Position numbers and translations under genes: made by a program | Origin: Synergistaceae bacterium | GTDB taxonomy: Bacteria > Synergistota > Synergistia > Synergistales > Aminobacteriaceae | Assembly: GCA_017445405.1 (NCBI GenBank) | Contig: JAFSUD010000022.1 | Span: forward strand, 1-41,387 | Direction: 5' to 3' | Length of the DNA: 41,387 nt | The notes under the pieces: generated by a model | Seen by the model: only the letters and a program-made list of their open reading frames with translations | Databases searched by the model: none | What the model was told of the DNA's origin: nothing | Part shown: piece after piece, positions 24,992 to 32,888 of the stretch | How positions within the stretch are numbered: position 1 is the stretch's first letter | Layout: every line of letters starts with the position of its first letter

Positions 24992-25709
24992 ATTTCGCCC
25001 TCAGGTCGTTATAGACCAGTTCAGCAACTTTCTTCTCTGCCTCTTTGCGAGTCCGACCCGTCTCTATGTGCTCAAAGCCGGACATGTAAAGCCTCACCGT
25101 GAAAACCGGAGCATGTGAAGGCCCTGTAACTTTCAGCAGCTCATACACCGGAAGAGGCATAGCCCTAGCCTGAAGCCACATCTGCAGCTTGAGTTTAGGG
25201 TCAGCTCCTGCAGCCTGTTCTTCTGCATCGCTCAGAAAAAGTTTCTTGATAACGCGTTCTGCTGCTCCCATTCCGCCGTCTAAGCACACTGCGCCTAACA
25301 CTGCCTCGAGCGCATTTGCTGTTACTGACTTGGGAAGCGCGCCTGTCTTCATTGTGTGGCCGTGAAGCACGATATACGGGATGCGGAGTGCCTCAGCTTT
25401 CTTCTCCAGAGAGTCGGCCTTGACGAGTTCCGCACGCATTCTTGTGAGTTCTCCCTCGTTTGCGTCAGGGTACATCTTGAAGAGCGACCGGCTCACTATG
25501 AACTCGAGCACAGAGTCCCCGAAGAACTCTAATCTCTCATTGTTGTAATGCAGTCCGTATTCGTGGGCAAATGACGAGTGGCAGAGTGCCTCCTCAAGGA
25601 CGGCCTTATCGCTGAACGTGTACCCGATGCCGTCCTCAAGAAAAGCTATCTCGTGAGGGTCAAGGCGTAATTTATTCTGCAGCCCCTCAAGGTTAATTTC
25701 CTCAATCAT
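24981..25709 (-). CDS. rnc: Ribonuclease III
   Basis: RNase III cleaves double-stranded RNA in rRNA processing and RNA decay. The family signature NNERLEFFGDSVLEF (residues 56-70) gives the catalytic Glu and Asp, and EAVLGAVCLDGG provides the second acidic pair. A double-stranded RNA-binding domain occupies about 160-238 (PKLKLQMWLQARAMPLPVYE onward). The 242-residue length is normal. It overlaps fabF by 8 bases, a common acpP-fabF-rnc order. Confidence 0.95.
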   Translation of the reverse strand: MIEEINLEGLQNKLRLDPHEIAFLEDGIGYTFSDKAVLEEALCHSSFAHEYGLHYNNERLEFFGDSVLEFIVSRSLFKMYPDANEGELTRMRAELVKADSLEKKAEALRIPYIVLHGHTMKTGALPKSVTANALEAVLGAVCLDGGMGAAERVIKKLFLSDAEEQAAGADPKLKLQMWLQARAMPLPVYELLKVTGPSHAPVFTVRLYMSGFEHIETGRTRKEAEKKVAELVYNDLRAKFGA

Positions 25710-26952
25710 GATACTTCCCGAATGCCAATACTCCGTTATGTCCGCCGAAGCCGAAGCTGTTCACGAGCAGACGGTCAACGTTCCTGTTCACGCCCGCACC
25801 TGTTGATATTGTGATGTCGCACTCTGGATCCGGAGTCTCGTAATTCAGCGTGGGGTGAATATATCCCTCCTCGATTGCCTGCAATGACGCAATGACCTCG
25901 AGTCCTCCTGCAGCTCCCAAGCAGTGGCCTATCATCGATTTCGTTGACGTTACGGTGATGTCCTTTGCGTGTTCGCCGAAAACATGGTTAATCATTCCTG
26001 CCTCCATCTTGTCATTGAGGCCTGTAGATGTCCCGTGTGCGTTGATGTAGTCGACCTGTCCGAGTTCCCAGCCCGACATCTTGAGAGCTTTGCGCGTGGC
26101 GAATGCTGCTCCTTCTGCGTTGGGGTCGGGTGCGGTGATGTGTCCTGCGTCGCATGAAGTACCGTAGCCCGTGAACTCCGCGTAAATGTGTGCTCCGCGA
26201 GCAAGTGCGTGCTCGAGTTCCTCAAGTACTACGACTCCTGCACCTTCGCCCATGACGAATCCGTCGCGGTTCTTGTCGAACGGCCTCGATGCGTGCTCGG
26301 GGTCATCGTTGCGGGTGGATAATGCCTTCATTGATGCGAAACCGGCAATAGCTATTGTGCGCAGTGCTGCCTCAGTGCCTCCGGAGATTATCACGTCAGC
26401 GTCATCACGTACTATTGCGTGATAGGCCTCACCCATTGAGTGAAGTGATGTAGCACATGCTGTTACGACGCAGAGGTTAGGGCCTTTTGCGCCGAGAACT
26501 ATTGCGACGTATGCAGTTGACATGTTGCTAATCATCATGGGGATGAAGTAGGGGCTGACACGTTTTGAGCCTTTGTCCCTCATAATCTGGAAGTTGTTGA
26601 AGGATGTCTCTATGCCTCCCTGACCTGTGCCGATGTACACACCCAGCCTGTATGGATCAACAGTCTTCAGGTCTATTCCTGAATCTTCAACTGCTAACTT
26701 TGCTGCTGCAACTGCAAACTGTATCGCGCGGTCTGAACGTTTCGCTTCTTTGCCGGGCATGTAGACGCTCGGGTCAAAGTTCTTTATCTCCGCTCCGAAG
26801 GTTACAGGACAGTCTCCCAAGTCAAACGTTGTGATGCTGGATATTCCGTTCCTGCCTTCGCGCAAGGCCTGCCAGTAATCTTTTCTCCCAAATGCTATGG
26901 GACTTACCGGGCCTAGACCTGTTACAACTACTCTGCGTTTCTTGTCTGTCAA
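25702..26952 (-). CDS. fabF: Beta-ketoacyl-ACP synthase II
   Basis: FabF extends the acyl chain by condensing acyl-ACP with malonyl-ACP. The catalytic triad is present: Cys in VVTACATSLHSM, His in NAHGTSTGLND and His in MIGHCLGAAGG. A GTG at 26961 is too close to the AAAGGAG ribosome site, so I prefer the TTG at 26952, ten bases after it. This gives 416 residues beginning near TDKKRRVVVTGLGPVSP, like other FabF proteins. Upstream, a strong hairpin separates it from acpP, which should lower fabF relative to acpP. Confidence 0.94.
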   Translation of the reverse strand: MTDKKRRVVVTGLGPVSPIAFGRKDYWQALREGRNGISSITTFDLGDCPVTFGAEIKNFDPSVYMPGKEAKRSDRAIQFAVAAAKLAVEDSGIDLKTVDPYRLGVYIGTGQGGIETSFNNFQIMRDKGSKRVSPYFIPMMISNMSTAYVAIVLGAKGPNLCVVTACATSLHSMGEAYHAIVRDDADVIISGGTEAALRTIAIAGFASMKALSTRNDDPEHASRPFDKNRDGFVMGEGAGVVVLEELEHALARGAHIYAEFTGYGTSCDAGHITAPDPNAEGAAFATRKALKMSGWELGQVDYINAHGTSTGLNDKMEAGMINHVFGEHAKDITVTSTKSMIGHCLGAAGGLEVIASLQAIEEGYIHPTLNYETPDPECDITISTGAGVNRNVDRLLVNSFGFGGHNGVLAFGKYHD

Positions 26953-26974
26953 GTAATTCACGCTCCTTTATAAC

Positions 26975-27012
26975 AAAAAGGGGGGGATAGACTTAGTGAG
27001 AGTCCTTCCCCC
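26975..27012 (-). terminator. Partial terminator/attenuator between acpP and fabF
   Basis: On the minus strand, GGGGGA pairs with TCCCCC and an inner GACT pairs with AGTC around a short loop, followed by CCTTTTTG. It lies immediately downstream of acpP inside an otherwise unbroken operon, so it probably ends many transcripts after acpP and lets some through to fabF and rnc. Confidence 0.75.
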
Positions 27013-27030
27013 GCAAAAAATACGTTCGTC

Positions 27031-27282
27031 TTAGTCATCCACGCCGATTTTGCTCAACGTGTAATTCATTGCCTCACCGACTGATGTCAGCTTCTCGGCA
27101 TCCTCGTCAGGAATCTCGATGTCAAACTCCTCCTCGATCCCCATGATAAGCTCCACTATGTCCAGCGAGTCGGCTCCGAGATCCTCAACAAAGCTCTTCT
27201 CCGGTGTAACCTGATCTTCCTCAACGTCGAGGCGGTCGGACACTATAGCCTTCAGTTTCGCTACAACTTCTTCTTTCGTCAT
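27031..27282 (-). CDS. acpP: Acyl carrier protein
   Basis: AcpP carries growing acyl chains on a 4'-phosphopantetheine group. Ser39 in [11 protein letters not shown] is the attachment site. The 83-residue acidic protein has the normal four-helix pattern. GGAGGTG lies in the expected position upstream of ATG. It is set between fabG and fabF and followed by a hairpin that likely supports its usual high abundance. Confidence 0.97.
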   Translation of the reverse strand: MTKEEVVAKLKAIVSDRLDVEEDQVTPEKSFVEDLGADSLDIVELIMGIEEEFDIEIPDEDAEKLTSVGEAMNYTLSKIGVDD

Positions 27283-27323
27283 GTTATTTCACCTCCTCAA
27301 TCAAAATTCTCACGCTAATACTA

Positions 27324-28055
27324 TTAGCACATAGTCATTCCTCCGTCAACTGCAAGTACCTGACCAGTGATATATGAGCTTTCCTCACGTGCAAAGAATA
27401 ACACTGCTTTTGCGACATCTTCAGGGCTTCCCATTTTGCCGATGGGTATGCTCTTCATGATTGCGTCCTTCACTTCGGGCTTGAGTATTCCCGTCATGTC
27501 TGTATCTATGAAGCCGGGAGCTATAGCGTTTGCTGTGATGCCTCTCGCTGCGTACTCTCTCGCTGCTGACTTCGTGAAGCCGATAATTCCTGCTTTCGAG
27601 GCTGCGTAATTCGCCTGTCCTGCATTGCCAGTAAGTCCCACGACCGACGCAATATTGATTATCCTTCCGTAGCGGGCTTTGGCCATGTCGCGGATAGCTG
27701 CCTGCGTGCAGTAAAAGCACGAGTTCAGGTTAGCATTGATGACGGCCTGCCAGTCTTCGGGCTTCATGCGCATCAAGAGATTATCGCGGGTAATTCCTGC
27801 ATTGTTGACGAGAATACTTACTGCTCCCATCGAGGCCTTAATCTCCGTAAATAAGCGTGTTACATCTTCCTGAACGCTAACGTCCGCCTGAAAAGCTCCT
27901 GCATTTACGCCCATTGCCTTCAGCTCCGCGCACAAAGAGTCAGCCTGTTCACTGCTCCTGTTGTAGTTCACGGCAACGTCAAAGCCATTCCGGCCAAGTT
28001 CGAGAGCTATAGCCCTGCCTATTCCTCTTGATGCACCTGTAACTAATGCAAGCAT
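27324..28055 (-). CDS. fabG: 3-oxoacyl-ACP reductase
   Basis: FabG reduces beta-ketoacyl-ACP with NADPH. It is a classical short-chain dehydrogenase: TGASRGIG (6-13) binds the nucleotide, NNAG is at 84-87, and the catalytic set is Ser137, Tyr150 and Lys154 (YAASK). It has 243 residues and ends with the VDGGMTMC tail typical of FabG. It overlaps fabD by 13 bases, so the two are translationally coupled. Confidence 0.96.
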   Translation of the reverse strand: MLALVTGASRGIGRAIALELGRNGFDVAVNYNRSSEQADSLCAELKAMGVNAGAFQADVSVQEDVTRLFTEIKASMGAVSILVNNAGITRDNLLMRMKPEDWQAVINANLNSCFYCTQAAIRDMAKARYGRIINIASVVGLTGNAGQANYAASKAGIIGFTKSAAREYAARGITANAIAPGFIDTDMTGILKPEVKDAIMKSIPIGKMGSPEDVAKAVLFFAREESSYITGQVLAVDGGMTMC

Positions 28056-28981
28056 TCTCTTACCGCCTCCAGTGTCTGGGGAGTCCCTCCTGACTTTATG
28101 TTCATGCCTTTCCTGCAGCGTTTGATGAGTCCTGCGAGAACTTCACCCGGCCCTAGCTCATAGAACGTGTCAATCTTGAGAGTATCAGCCATGTACGCAA
28201 CGGAATTTTCCCACAGCACAGGGCTGAATGTCTGACGGTAAAGACTTTCGCGTATCTCATCAGGATTGTTTACGGGATTGGCATTCACATTAGCGATAAT
28301 ATCATACTTTGCTGGATTCCACGAAATTTTCTCGAACTCTGCACGCAGTTTTTCCGCAGCGGGCTTCATGAACTTGCTGTGGAAAGGTGCAGACACATTC
28401 AGCTTCACCGCTCGTTTTGCTCCGTAAGTCTTCGCGTTCGCAATAGCCTTGTCGATGTACTCACTCAGTCCGGAGATCACGACTTGGCCGGGAGAGTTGA
28501 AGTTCGCAGGTGAGACCTCGCCGTCTGGAGCGACACCTTCACACATTTTCTTCACGCCTTCTGCGTCGAGGCCGAGCACTGCTGCCATTGCCCCCATGCC
28601 TTCGGGGACTGCCTCCTGCATGAAGATTCCTCTATTGCGCACTAACCTCACTGCATCCCAGAAGGAGATTACGCCTGACGCAACAAGAGCCGTGTATTCG
28701 CCTAAGCTATGTCCTGCCGTACATGACGGAGAAACATCCGCGCCGAGTTCATCGGTGAGTGCTCTCAACGCTGCGATGCTAACGGTCATGATTGCGGGCT
28801 GTGAGTTCTTGGTGAGGGTAAGCTCTGCCTCGTCCCCCTCAAAGATTAACTGCGTGAGGTGCTCTGACAATGCATCATCAGCTTCTTCAAACACTGCCTT
28901 AGCACTCGGGAAAGCATCGTATAATTCTCTGCCCATTCCCACACTCTGCGCGCCCTGACCGGGAAACACTAACGCATACAT
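28043..28981 (-). CDS. fabD: Malonyl-CoA:ACP transacylase
   Basis: FabD transfers malonyl groups from CoA to ACP. It has the N-terminal FPGQGAQSVGMG and the active-site serine Ser92 in AGHSLGEYTA. The catalytic His lies in SAPFHSKFM. At 312 residues it is the usual size. Its start codon directly follows the fabK stop, and its end overlaps fabG, so fabK-fabD-fabG form one translational unit. Confidence 0.96.
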   Translation of the reverse strand: MYALVFPGQGAQSVGMGRELYDAFPSAKAVFEEADDALSEHLTQLIFEGDEAELTLTKNSQPAIMTVSIAALRALTDELGADVSPSCTAGHSLGEYTALVASGVISFWDAVRLVRNRGIFMQEAVPEGMGAMAAVLGLDAEGVKKMCEGVAPDGEVSPANFNSPGQVVISGLSEYIDKAIANAKTYGAKRAVKLNVSAPFHSKFMKPAAEKLRAEFEKISWNPAKYDIIANVNANPVNNPDEIRESLYRQTFSPVLWENSVAYMADTLKIDTFYELGPGEVLAGLIKRCRKGMNIKSGGTPQTLEAVRECLH

Positions 28982-29941
28982 TTACGCCTTCACCTCGCCG
29001 ACTCGTGATAACACTCTCTCTGCATCAGCAAACATGTTCTCGATTATGGTCTTGGCCGGGAGAATCTCGCTGACCATTGCGGCACTCTGCCCGCTCATGA
29101 GAGACCCCCAGTCTGTGTCGCCGTCAACTACTGCTGCTCTGAGCTTGCCTGTCCCGAGAGCCTCGATCTCGCTTGCGGGAGCACGTTCGGACTCGAGCCT
29201 CTCGAACTCTGCGGTGAGCTTGTTGCGCAGACACCTCACAGGATGCCCTAAGCTCTGGCCGGTGATTGCTGTGCTCCTGTCTCTTGCGTCAAGAACGGCC
29301 TTCTTGTAGTTCATGTGCACGGTGCATTCATCACAGCAGATGAAGCGAGTCCCGACCTGCACGCCCTCAGCTCCGAGCGCGAAAGCTGCGACGACTCCTC
29401 TTCCGTCGGCGACTCCTCCTGCGCAGACAACGGGAATCTTCACGGCCTGAGCAATCTGCGGAGTGAGCACCATTGTTGTGAGTTCTCCGATGTGTCCTCC
29501 GGCCTCCATGCCCTCAGCGACTACGGCATCTGCTCCCTGCTTCTCGACTCTGCGTGCCTGAGTTACGGACGCTACGACGGGAATAACGATCGTCCCGAGC
29601 GGCTTCAACCTCTCTAACACTTTGCCGGGACTCCCTGCACCTGTCGTTACGACGGGGACTCTCTGGCGTGCAGCGACCTCGAGGGCTGCCTCTGCAGTCG
29701 GACTCATGAGCATAATATTCAGCCCGAAAGGTCTTCCCGGCTCAATCATGCTCTTAGCCTTCATGATTTCCTGCTCCAGAATATCTGGAGGGGTATTTGC
29801 TGCAGCTATAACGCCTAAGCCTCCTCCGTTGCTCACTGCAGAAGCTAGCTCGGCATTCGCTACCCATGCCATACCGCCCTGAATGATGGGATATTTTGTG
29901 CCCAGTAATTTGCAAACTCTGTTATCTTCTCTCAGTAACAT
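28982..29941 (-). CDS. fabK: Enoyl-ACP reductase II (FMN-dependent)
   Basis: FabK is the flavin-dependent enoyl-ACP reductase that completes the elongation cycle in many anaerobes and streptococci in place of FabI. It has the 2-nitropropane dioxygenase-like barrel with YPIIQGGMAWVA at the start, GMEAGGHIGE (the active-site His region, about residue 142) and GAEGVQVGTRF. The 319 residues match. No FabI is encoded in this window. Organisms relying on FabK are expected to resist triclosan, which is family knowledge and not tested here. Confidence 0.95.
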   Translation of the reverse strand: MLLREDNRVCKLLGTKYPIIQGGMAWVANAELASAVSNGGGLGVIAAANTPPDILEQEIMKAKSMIEPGRPFGLNIMLMSPTAEAALEVAARQRVPVVTTGAGSPGKVLERLKPLGTIVIPVVASVTQARRVEKQGADAVVAEGMEAGGHIGELTTMVLTPQIAQAVKIPVVCAGGVADGRGVVAAFALGAEGVQVGTRFICCDECTVHMNYKKAVLDARDRSTAITGQSLGHPVRCLRNKLTAEFERLESERAPASEIEALGTGKLRAAVVDGDTDWGSLMSGQSAAMVSEILPAKTIIENMFADAERVLSRVGEVKA

Positions 29942-29953
29942 TCTTTCACCTCT

Positions 29954-30940
29954 CTAGATTTCTCGGTTGATTTGTGCTGTGCCGTCCTCTGCTATGAACT
30001 TTCGGGCGGCTGATATTGCGCTCACTATTGCGGGAGATTTTGAGCGTCCGTGCGCTTTGAGGACTGCTCCCTTCACGCCGAGCAATGGAGTCCCCCCGTA
30101 CTTCTCGTAGTTGAAGCGTGCGAGCAGTCTTTTCACGGTCGGGTAGAGAAACGCCATGCCCATTTTTGCCATGAACGACTTGTGAACTTCTTCTGTGAGC
30201 ATCGACTTTAAGGTCTGGATGAGTCCTTCGCCGAGCTTCAGGGCTATGTTTCCGTTGAAGCCGTCGCAGACTACAACGTCAGCATTTCCGAAGAATAATT
30301 CATTGCCCTCAATGTAGCCTCCGAAGTTCAGGGTGTCTTTGCCCTCCATGAGTTCACGCGCGGCCAAGACGGTATCATCTCCCTTGATGTCCTCGCTCCC
30401 GTTTGAGAGCAATTTTACTTCCGGATTGGCGACACCAAGAATCTTGCGGGAGTAGACGCTCCCCATAAGTGCGAACTGCAGCAGGTTTTCGGGCTTGCAC
30501 CTGACTGTTGCACCTACATCCAGCATGAATGAAGGTTTCTCAATTGACGGTACAGGTATTCCGAGTGCGGGCCTGTCGATGCCGTCAATGCGTCCGACTA
30601 CGAGGACTCCTCCTGCGACGATCGCTCCTGTGCTTCCTGCAGACACACAGCCCTGTGCTTCACCGCGTCTGACCATCTCCATAGCTACACGAAGACTCGA
30701 GTGCTTCTTCTTCCTGATGGCGTTTGCGGGGTGCTCGTCAGGGTCAATAATTTCTTCTGCGTGCTCAATGTGTATTCTGGGATGCTGGCAGGAACAGGCC
30801 TTTATGCGTTCGGTGTTGCCGGTTAGGATTATCTCTATGTCGTCAAACTGCCTGCAGGCTTCGAGTGCTCCTGCGCAGATTTCACCGGGTGCGTTATCAC
30901 CTCCCATAGCATCTAATGCAATCGTGATCTTATCGCTCAA
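29954..30940 (-). CDS. plsX: Phosphate acyltransferase PlsX
   Basis: PlsX makes acyl-phosphate from acyl-ACP, starting phospholipid synthesis with PlsY. The family start ITIALDAMGGDNAPGE is present, as is the GxTGA-type stretch VSAGSTGAIVAGG near residue 100. The GGAGG at 30947-30951 overlaps a GTG at 30949 but fits the TTG at 30940, giving 328 residues. It is the second gene of the fapR-plsX-fabK order used in FapR-controlled clusters. Confidence 0.94.
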   Translation of the reverse strand: MSDKITIALDAMGGDNAPGEICAGALEACRQFDDIEIILTGNTERIKACSCQHPRIHIEHAEEIIDPDEHPANAIRKKKHSSLRVAMEMVRRGEAQGCVSAGSTGAIVAGGVLVVGRIDGIDRPALGIPVPSIEKPSFMLDVGATVRCKPENLLQFALMGSVYSRKILGVANPEVKLLSNGSEDIKGDDTVLAARELMEGKDTLNFGGYIEGNELFFGNADVVVCDGFNGNIALKLGEGLIQTLKSMLTEEVHKSFMAKMGMAFLYPTVKRLLARFNYEKYGGTPLLGVKGAVLKAHGRSKSPAIVSAISAARKFIAEDGTAQINREI

Positions 30941-30955
30941 GTTCCACACCTCCCT

Positions 30956-31516
30956 TCAGCTTAATACTTCTATTATGAATCTGCCTACAAATATTTCTCT
31001 GTCCCCTACGCTCGTCCTGACGCTGACTATCTTTCTGCCCTCATGATTCACGCCGACCTTTGCCTTCGCGACTAAGACATCTCCGACGTGAGCATGACCC
31101 TTATACTCTCCGCGCATTGAGTCAATAATCACGTTGGCAGCATTTATCGCAGCTACGGCTATTGAGCTTGCCTGAGAGTAGACGTAATTATCGCTCACAA
31201 TATCCGTGAACCTGAAGGCCATTTCCCGGGCTGTGCGCAGGACTGACAACGCCCACTTGTCAGGCTCGAGTCCGAGAAGTTCGCCGATTACCTCGCTGGG
31301 ACTCAGGGACTGGAGCTTGCTGATAGCGTTTTGTGCCATTGTGCGGAGACGTTCGCGGAGTTCAGGGACTCCCATTAATGCGCGGTCGAGCCTGATTGTT
31401 GAGATGCTGACACCCAGACTTGCGGCTAATTCGCTGTCCGTTATCATAGGATTATCAGCGATAAGTTCAGCAAGTTTTGTGTGCCGTGATTTTCTGTCGC
31501 GTCTGAAATTTAGCAT
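30956..31516 (-). CDS. fapR: Fatty acid and phospholipid biosynthesis regulator FapR
   Basis: FapR is a repressor released by malonyl-CoA. The N-terminal helix-turn-helix is visible as ITDSELAASLGVSISTIRLDR (about residues 25-45). The C-terminal hotdog domain that senses malonyl-CoA follows at about 80-186, including GHAHVGDVLVAKAKV. The 186 residues match the family. It is the first gene of the plsX-fabK-fabD-fabG-acpP-fabF cluster. A palindrome overlapping its own start codon is a likely operator, implying autoregulation. Confidence 0.92.
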   Translation of the reverse strand: MLNFRRDRKSRHTKLAELIADNPMITDSELAASLGVSISTIRLDRALMGVPELRERLRTMAQNAISKLQSLSPSEVIGELLGLEPDKWALSVLRTAREMAFRFTDIVSDNYVYSQASSIAVAAINAANVIIDSMRGEYKGHAHVGDVLVAKAKVGVNHEGRKIVSVRTSVGDREIFVGRFIIEVLS

Positions 31517-31526
31517 CTGGTCTTAA
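31510..31526. promoter_or_regulatory. Candidate FapR operator overlapping the fapR start
   Basis: On the minus strand, the 17-base TTAAGACCAGATGCTAA is an imperfect inverted repeat (TTA...TAA ends, with mostly purine-for-purine or pyrimidine-for-pyrimidine departures from symmetry). It resembles the known FapR box in length and ends, and lies at the head of the fapR operon with the ATG inside it. The match is by eye. Confidence 0.45.
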
Positions 31527-31590
31527 TACCTCATAATAATTTGGAAATTGCGTGAAAGTATAGAGAGTATAAATGAGTTAGTCAAGGAGG

Positions 31591-31623
31591 AAAACAGGGA
31601 GACAGATATATTTACCTGCTCCC
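31591..31623 (-). terminator. Likely terminator after the Rpn duplication
   Basis: On the minus strand, GGGAGCAG pairs with CTGTCTCCC (one bulge) around a 10-base AT-rich loop, followed by TGTTTTCC. It lies nine bases past the stop of the short duplicated frame and separates the nuclease from the fapR promoter. Confidence 0.6.
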
Positions 31624-31631
31624 CCAATAAA

Positions 31632-31886
31632 TTAAGCTACGGTTACGCCAAGAGAGTGTGCAAGATTAAGAATAACTTCACGAGACAGTCTGCTTATATC
31701 CATGATTGCCTCAAGAGGATAATTTTTCTTCAGCATGTCAGAAGCTACACGCATCATGCCTTCTTTCATGCCTTCTTTCATGCCTTCTTTGCGGCCTTCC
31801 TTGAGGCCTTCCTCGCGCCACACTGCATGAGCCTCTTCCTCGTCCCACTCCGTCAAGTACATTCCTTTCACCTCCGCTCTGTGCAT
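31632..31886 (-). CDS. Duplicated C-terminal fragment of the Rpn-family nuclease
   Basis: This 84-residue frame repeats the C-terminal part of the preceding nuclease from HRAEVKGMYLTEWDEEE to the end. It starts with ATG four bases after that gene's stop, where the parent has CTG. It contains the charged (K/R)EG repeats and the helical tail but none of the nuclease domain. It differs from the parent by one missing four-residue repeat unit and by several changes confined to the last 15 or so residues (LNLAHSLGVTVA against FSLAQSLGVTVA). It has no proper upstream ribosome site of its own, but could be reached by reinitiation. It could serve as a separate oligomerisation tail, but a duplication remnant is more likely. 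Confidence 0.65.
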   Translation of the reverse strand: MHRAEVKGMYLTEWDEEEAHAVWREEGLKEGRKEGMKEGMKEGMMRVASDMLKKNYPLEAIMDISRLSREVILNLAHSLGVTVA

Positions 31887-32155
31887 CCATTAAGCTACAG
31901 TTACGCCGAGAGACTGAGCAAGGCTGAAAATAACTTCGCGAGACAGTCTGCTTATATCCATGATTGCCTCAAGAGGATAATTTTTCTTCAGCATGTCAGA
32001 AGCTACACGCATCATGCCTTCTTTCATGCCTTCTTTCATGCCTTCTTTGCGGCCTTCCTTGAGGCCTTCCTCGCGGCCTTCCTCGCGCCACACTGCATGA
32101 GCCTCTTCCTCGTCCCACTCCGTCAAGTACATTCCTTTCACCTCCGCTCTGTGCA
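31632..32155 (-). repeat. Tandem duplication of the rpn 3' end
   Basis: The segment 31632-31885 repeats 31890-32155. The longer copy has one extra 12-base unit in the (K/R)EG array. Apart from that, mismatches are limited to the 45 or so bases next to the stop codons, and the remaining 200 bases are identical by eye. The short sequence TGCACAG is shared at the joint. Confidence 0.95.
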
Positions 32156-32813
32156 GAACCAGAAACTTCTTCAGCAGGAAATCTTCAGGCATCTCATCTA
32201 TCGCCGCATCTATAGCTGCCTCAAGATCTCCCAGAACTTCCTTATGTCTCCTTATTGCGTCAATGAACCATGAGTATTCTATCATCGGCCTGCACTTCTC
32301 CATCAACGCCCTGTTATGCCCGTAATTTATGTTCAGCATCCTGACCTTAAGCTCAAGTTCAGGCTCTTCACGTTTCGCCTCTTCATCACTCTCAAACGCA
32401 TCACTCAGCTTCAGAATAACTTCATCAGGCTGATCGGCCGTCCCGTTGTAGAAGCACACAAACTTCGGACGCGGAATCTTGACTAAACTGCTGCCGTACC
32501 TGTATGCCTGTTTATCAGCTAGGTATTTCTCCAGAATATGCGCCAGATAAAGAAACACCCTGAGCGGAATATTAGGATTAAACGATGACTGATGCTCCCA
32601 AATATTCAGGACTAATGCTATTATGAACGATAAATCATTCTTCATCCCCATATACACAGCGTCATCTATAGTGTTGAACACTACATCATCAGGATTCGTG
32701 AACTCAGAACCCGTCAATGCGTTATACAGACTCAGCGTCCATTCTTTGTGCTCAGGATTCCCAAAGATGAACTTGAATACTCTGTCCTTATGCTGCTTGT
32801 TTGCTGACGACAA
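31890..32813 (-). CDS. Rpn-family recombination-promoting nuclease / PD-(D/E)XK putative transposase
   Basis: A 307-residue protein of the PDDEXK-type Rpn/T4-like family, often annotated as a putative transposase. HKDRVFKFIFGNPEHK at the N-terminus and the NDLSFII...NIWEHQSS strand pair (Asp and Glu-x-Gln) fit the nuclease core at about residues 58-75. The C-terminus consists of EEG(R/L/K)xEG repeats made from 12-base DNA repeats, followed by a short helical tail. Members promote RecA-independent recombination or act in defence. No terminal inverted repeats indicate an insertion sequence. The TTG start at 32813 has GGAG upstream. A terminator for dhaK lies just before it, so expression probably relies on readthrough. 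Confidence 0.85.
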   Translation of the reverse strand: MSSANKQHKDRVFKFIFGNPEHKEWTLSLYNALTGSEFTNPDDVVFNTIDDAVYMGMKNDLSFIIALVLNIWEHQSSFNPNIPLRVFLYLAHILEKYLADKQAYRYGSSLVKIPRPKFVCFYNGTADQPDEVILKLSDAFESDEEAKREEPELELKVRMLNINYGHNRALMEKCRPMIEYSWFIDAIRRHKEVLGDLEAAIDAAIDEMPEDFLLKKFLVLHRAEVKGMYLTEWDEEEAHAVWREEGREEGLKEGRKEGMKEGMKEGMMRVASDMLKKNYPLEAIMDISRLSREVIFSLAQSLGVTVA

Positions 32814-32834
32814 AATCTCTCCGCCCCTTCATGC

Positions 32835-32860
32835 AAAAACGCAGAGAACCCGTCTCCGCG
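32835..32860 (-). terminator. Rho-independent terminator of the dhaLMK operon
   Basis: On the minus strand, CGCGGAGA pairs with TCTCTGCG (one G-T pair) around CGGGT and is followed by five T residues. It lies about 30 bases after the dhaK stop and 22 bases before the rpn start. Confidence 0.8.
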
Positions 32861-32888
32861 AATCCCCTGCGCCGTTATCAGCTAATGA

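Noticed and set aside
31740..31830. A CRISPR-like array suggested by the short repeats in the rpn tail
   Set aside because: The units are 12-base coding repeats without spacers.
31548..32273. A 241-codon open frame on the plus strand across the rpn duplication
   Set aside because: It is antisense to the Rpn tail copies, and its repeats mirror theirs. It has no ribosome site and no family resemblance.
31890..32813. Reading the Rpn gene as a complete insertion sequence
   Set aside because: No terminal inverted repeats or target-site duplications are visible. The family is called a transposase by annotation habit but is a PD-(D/E)XK nuclease group.
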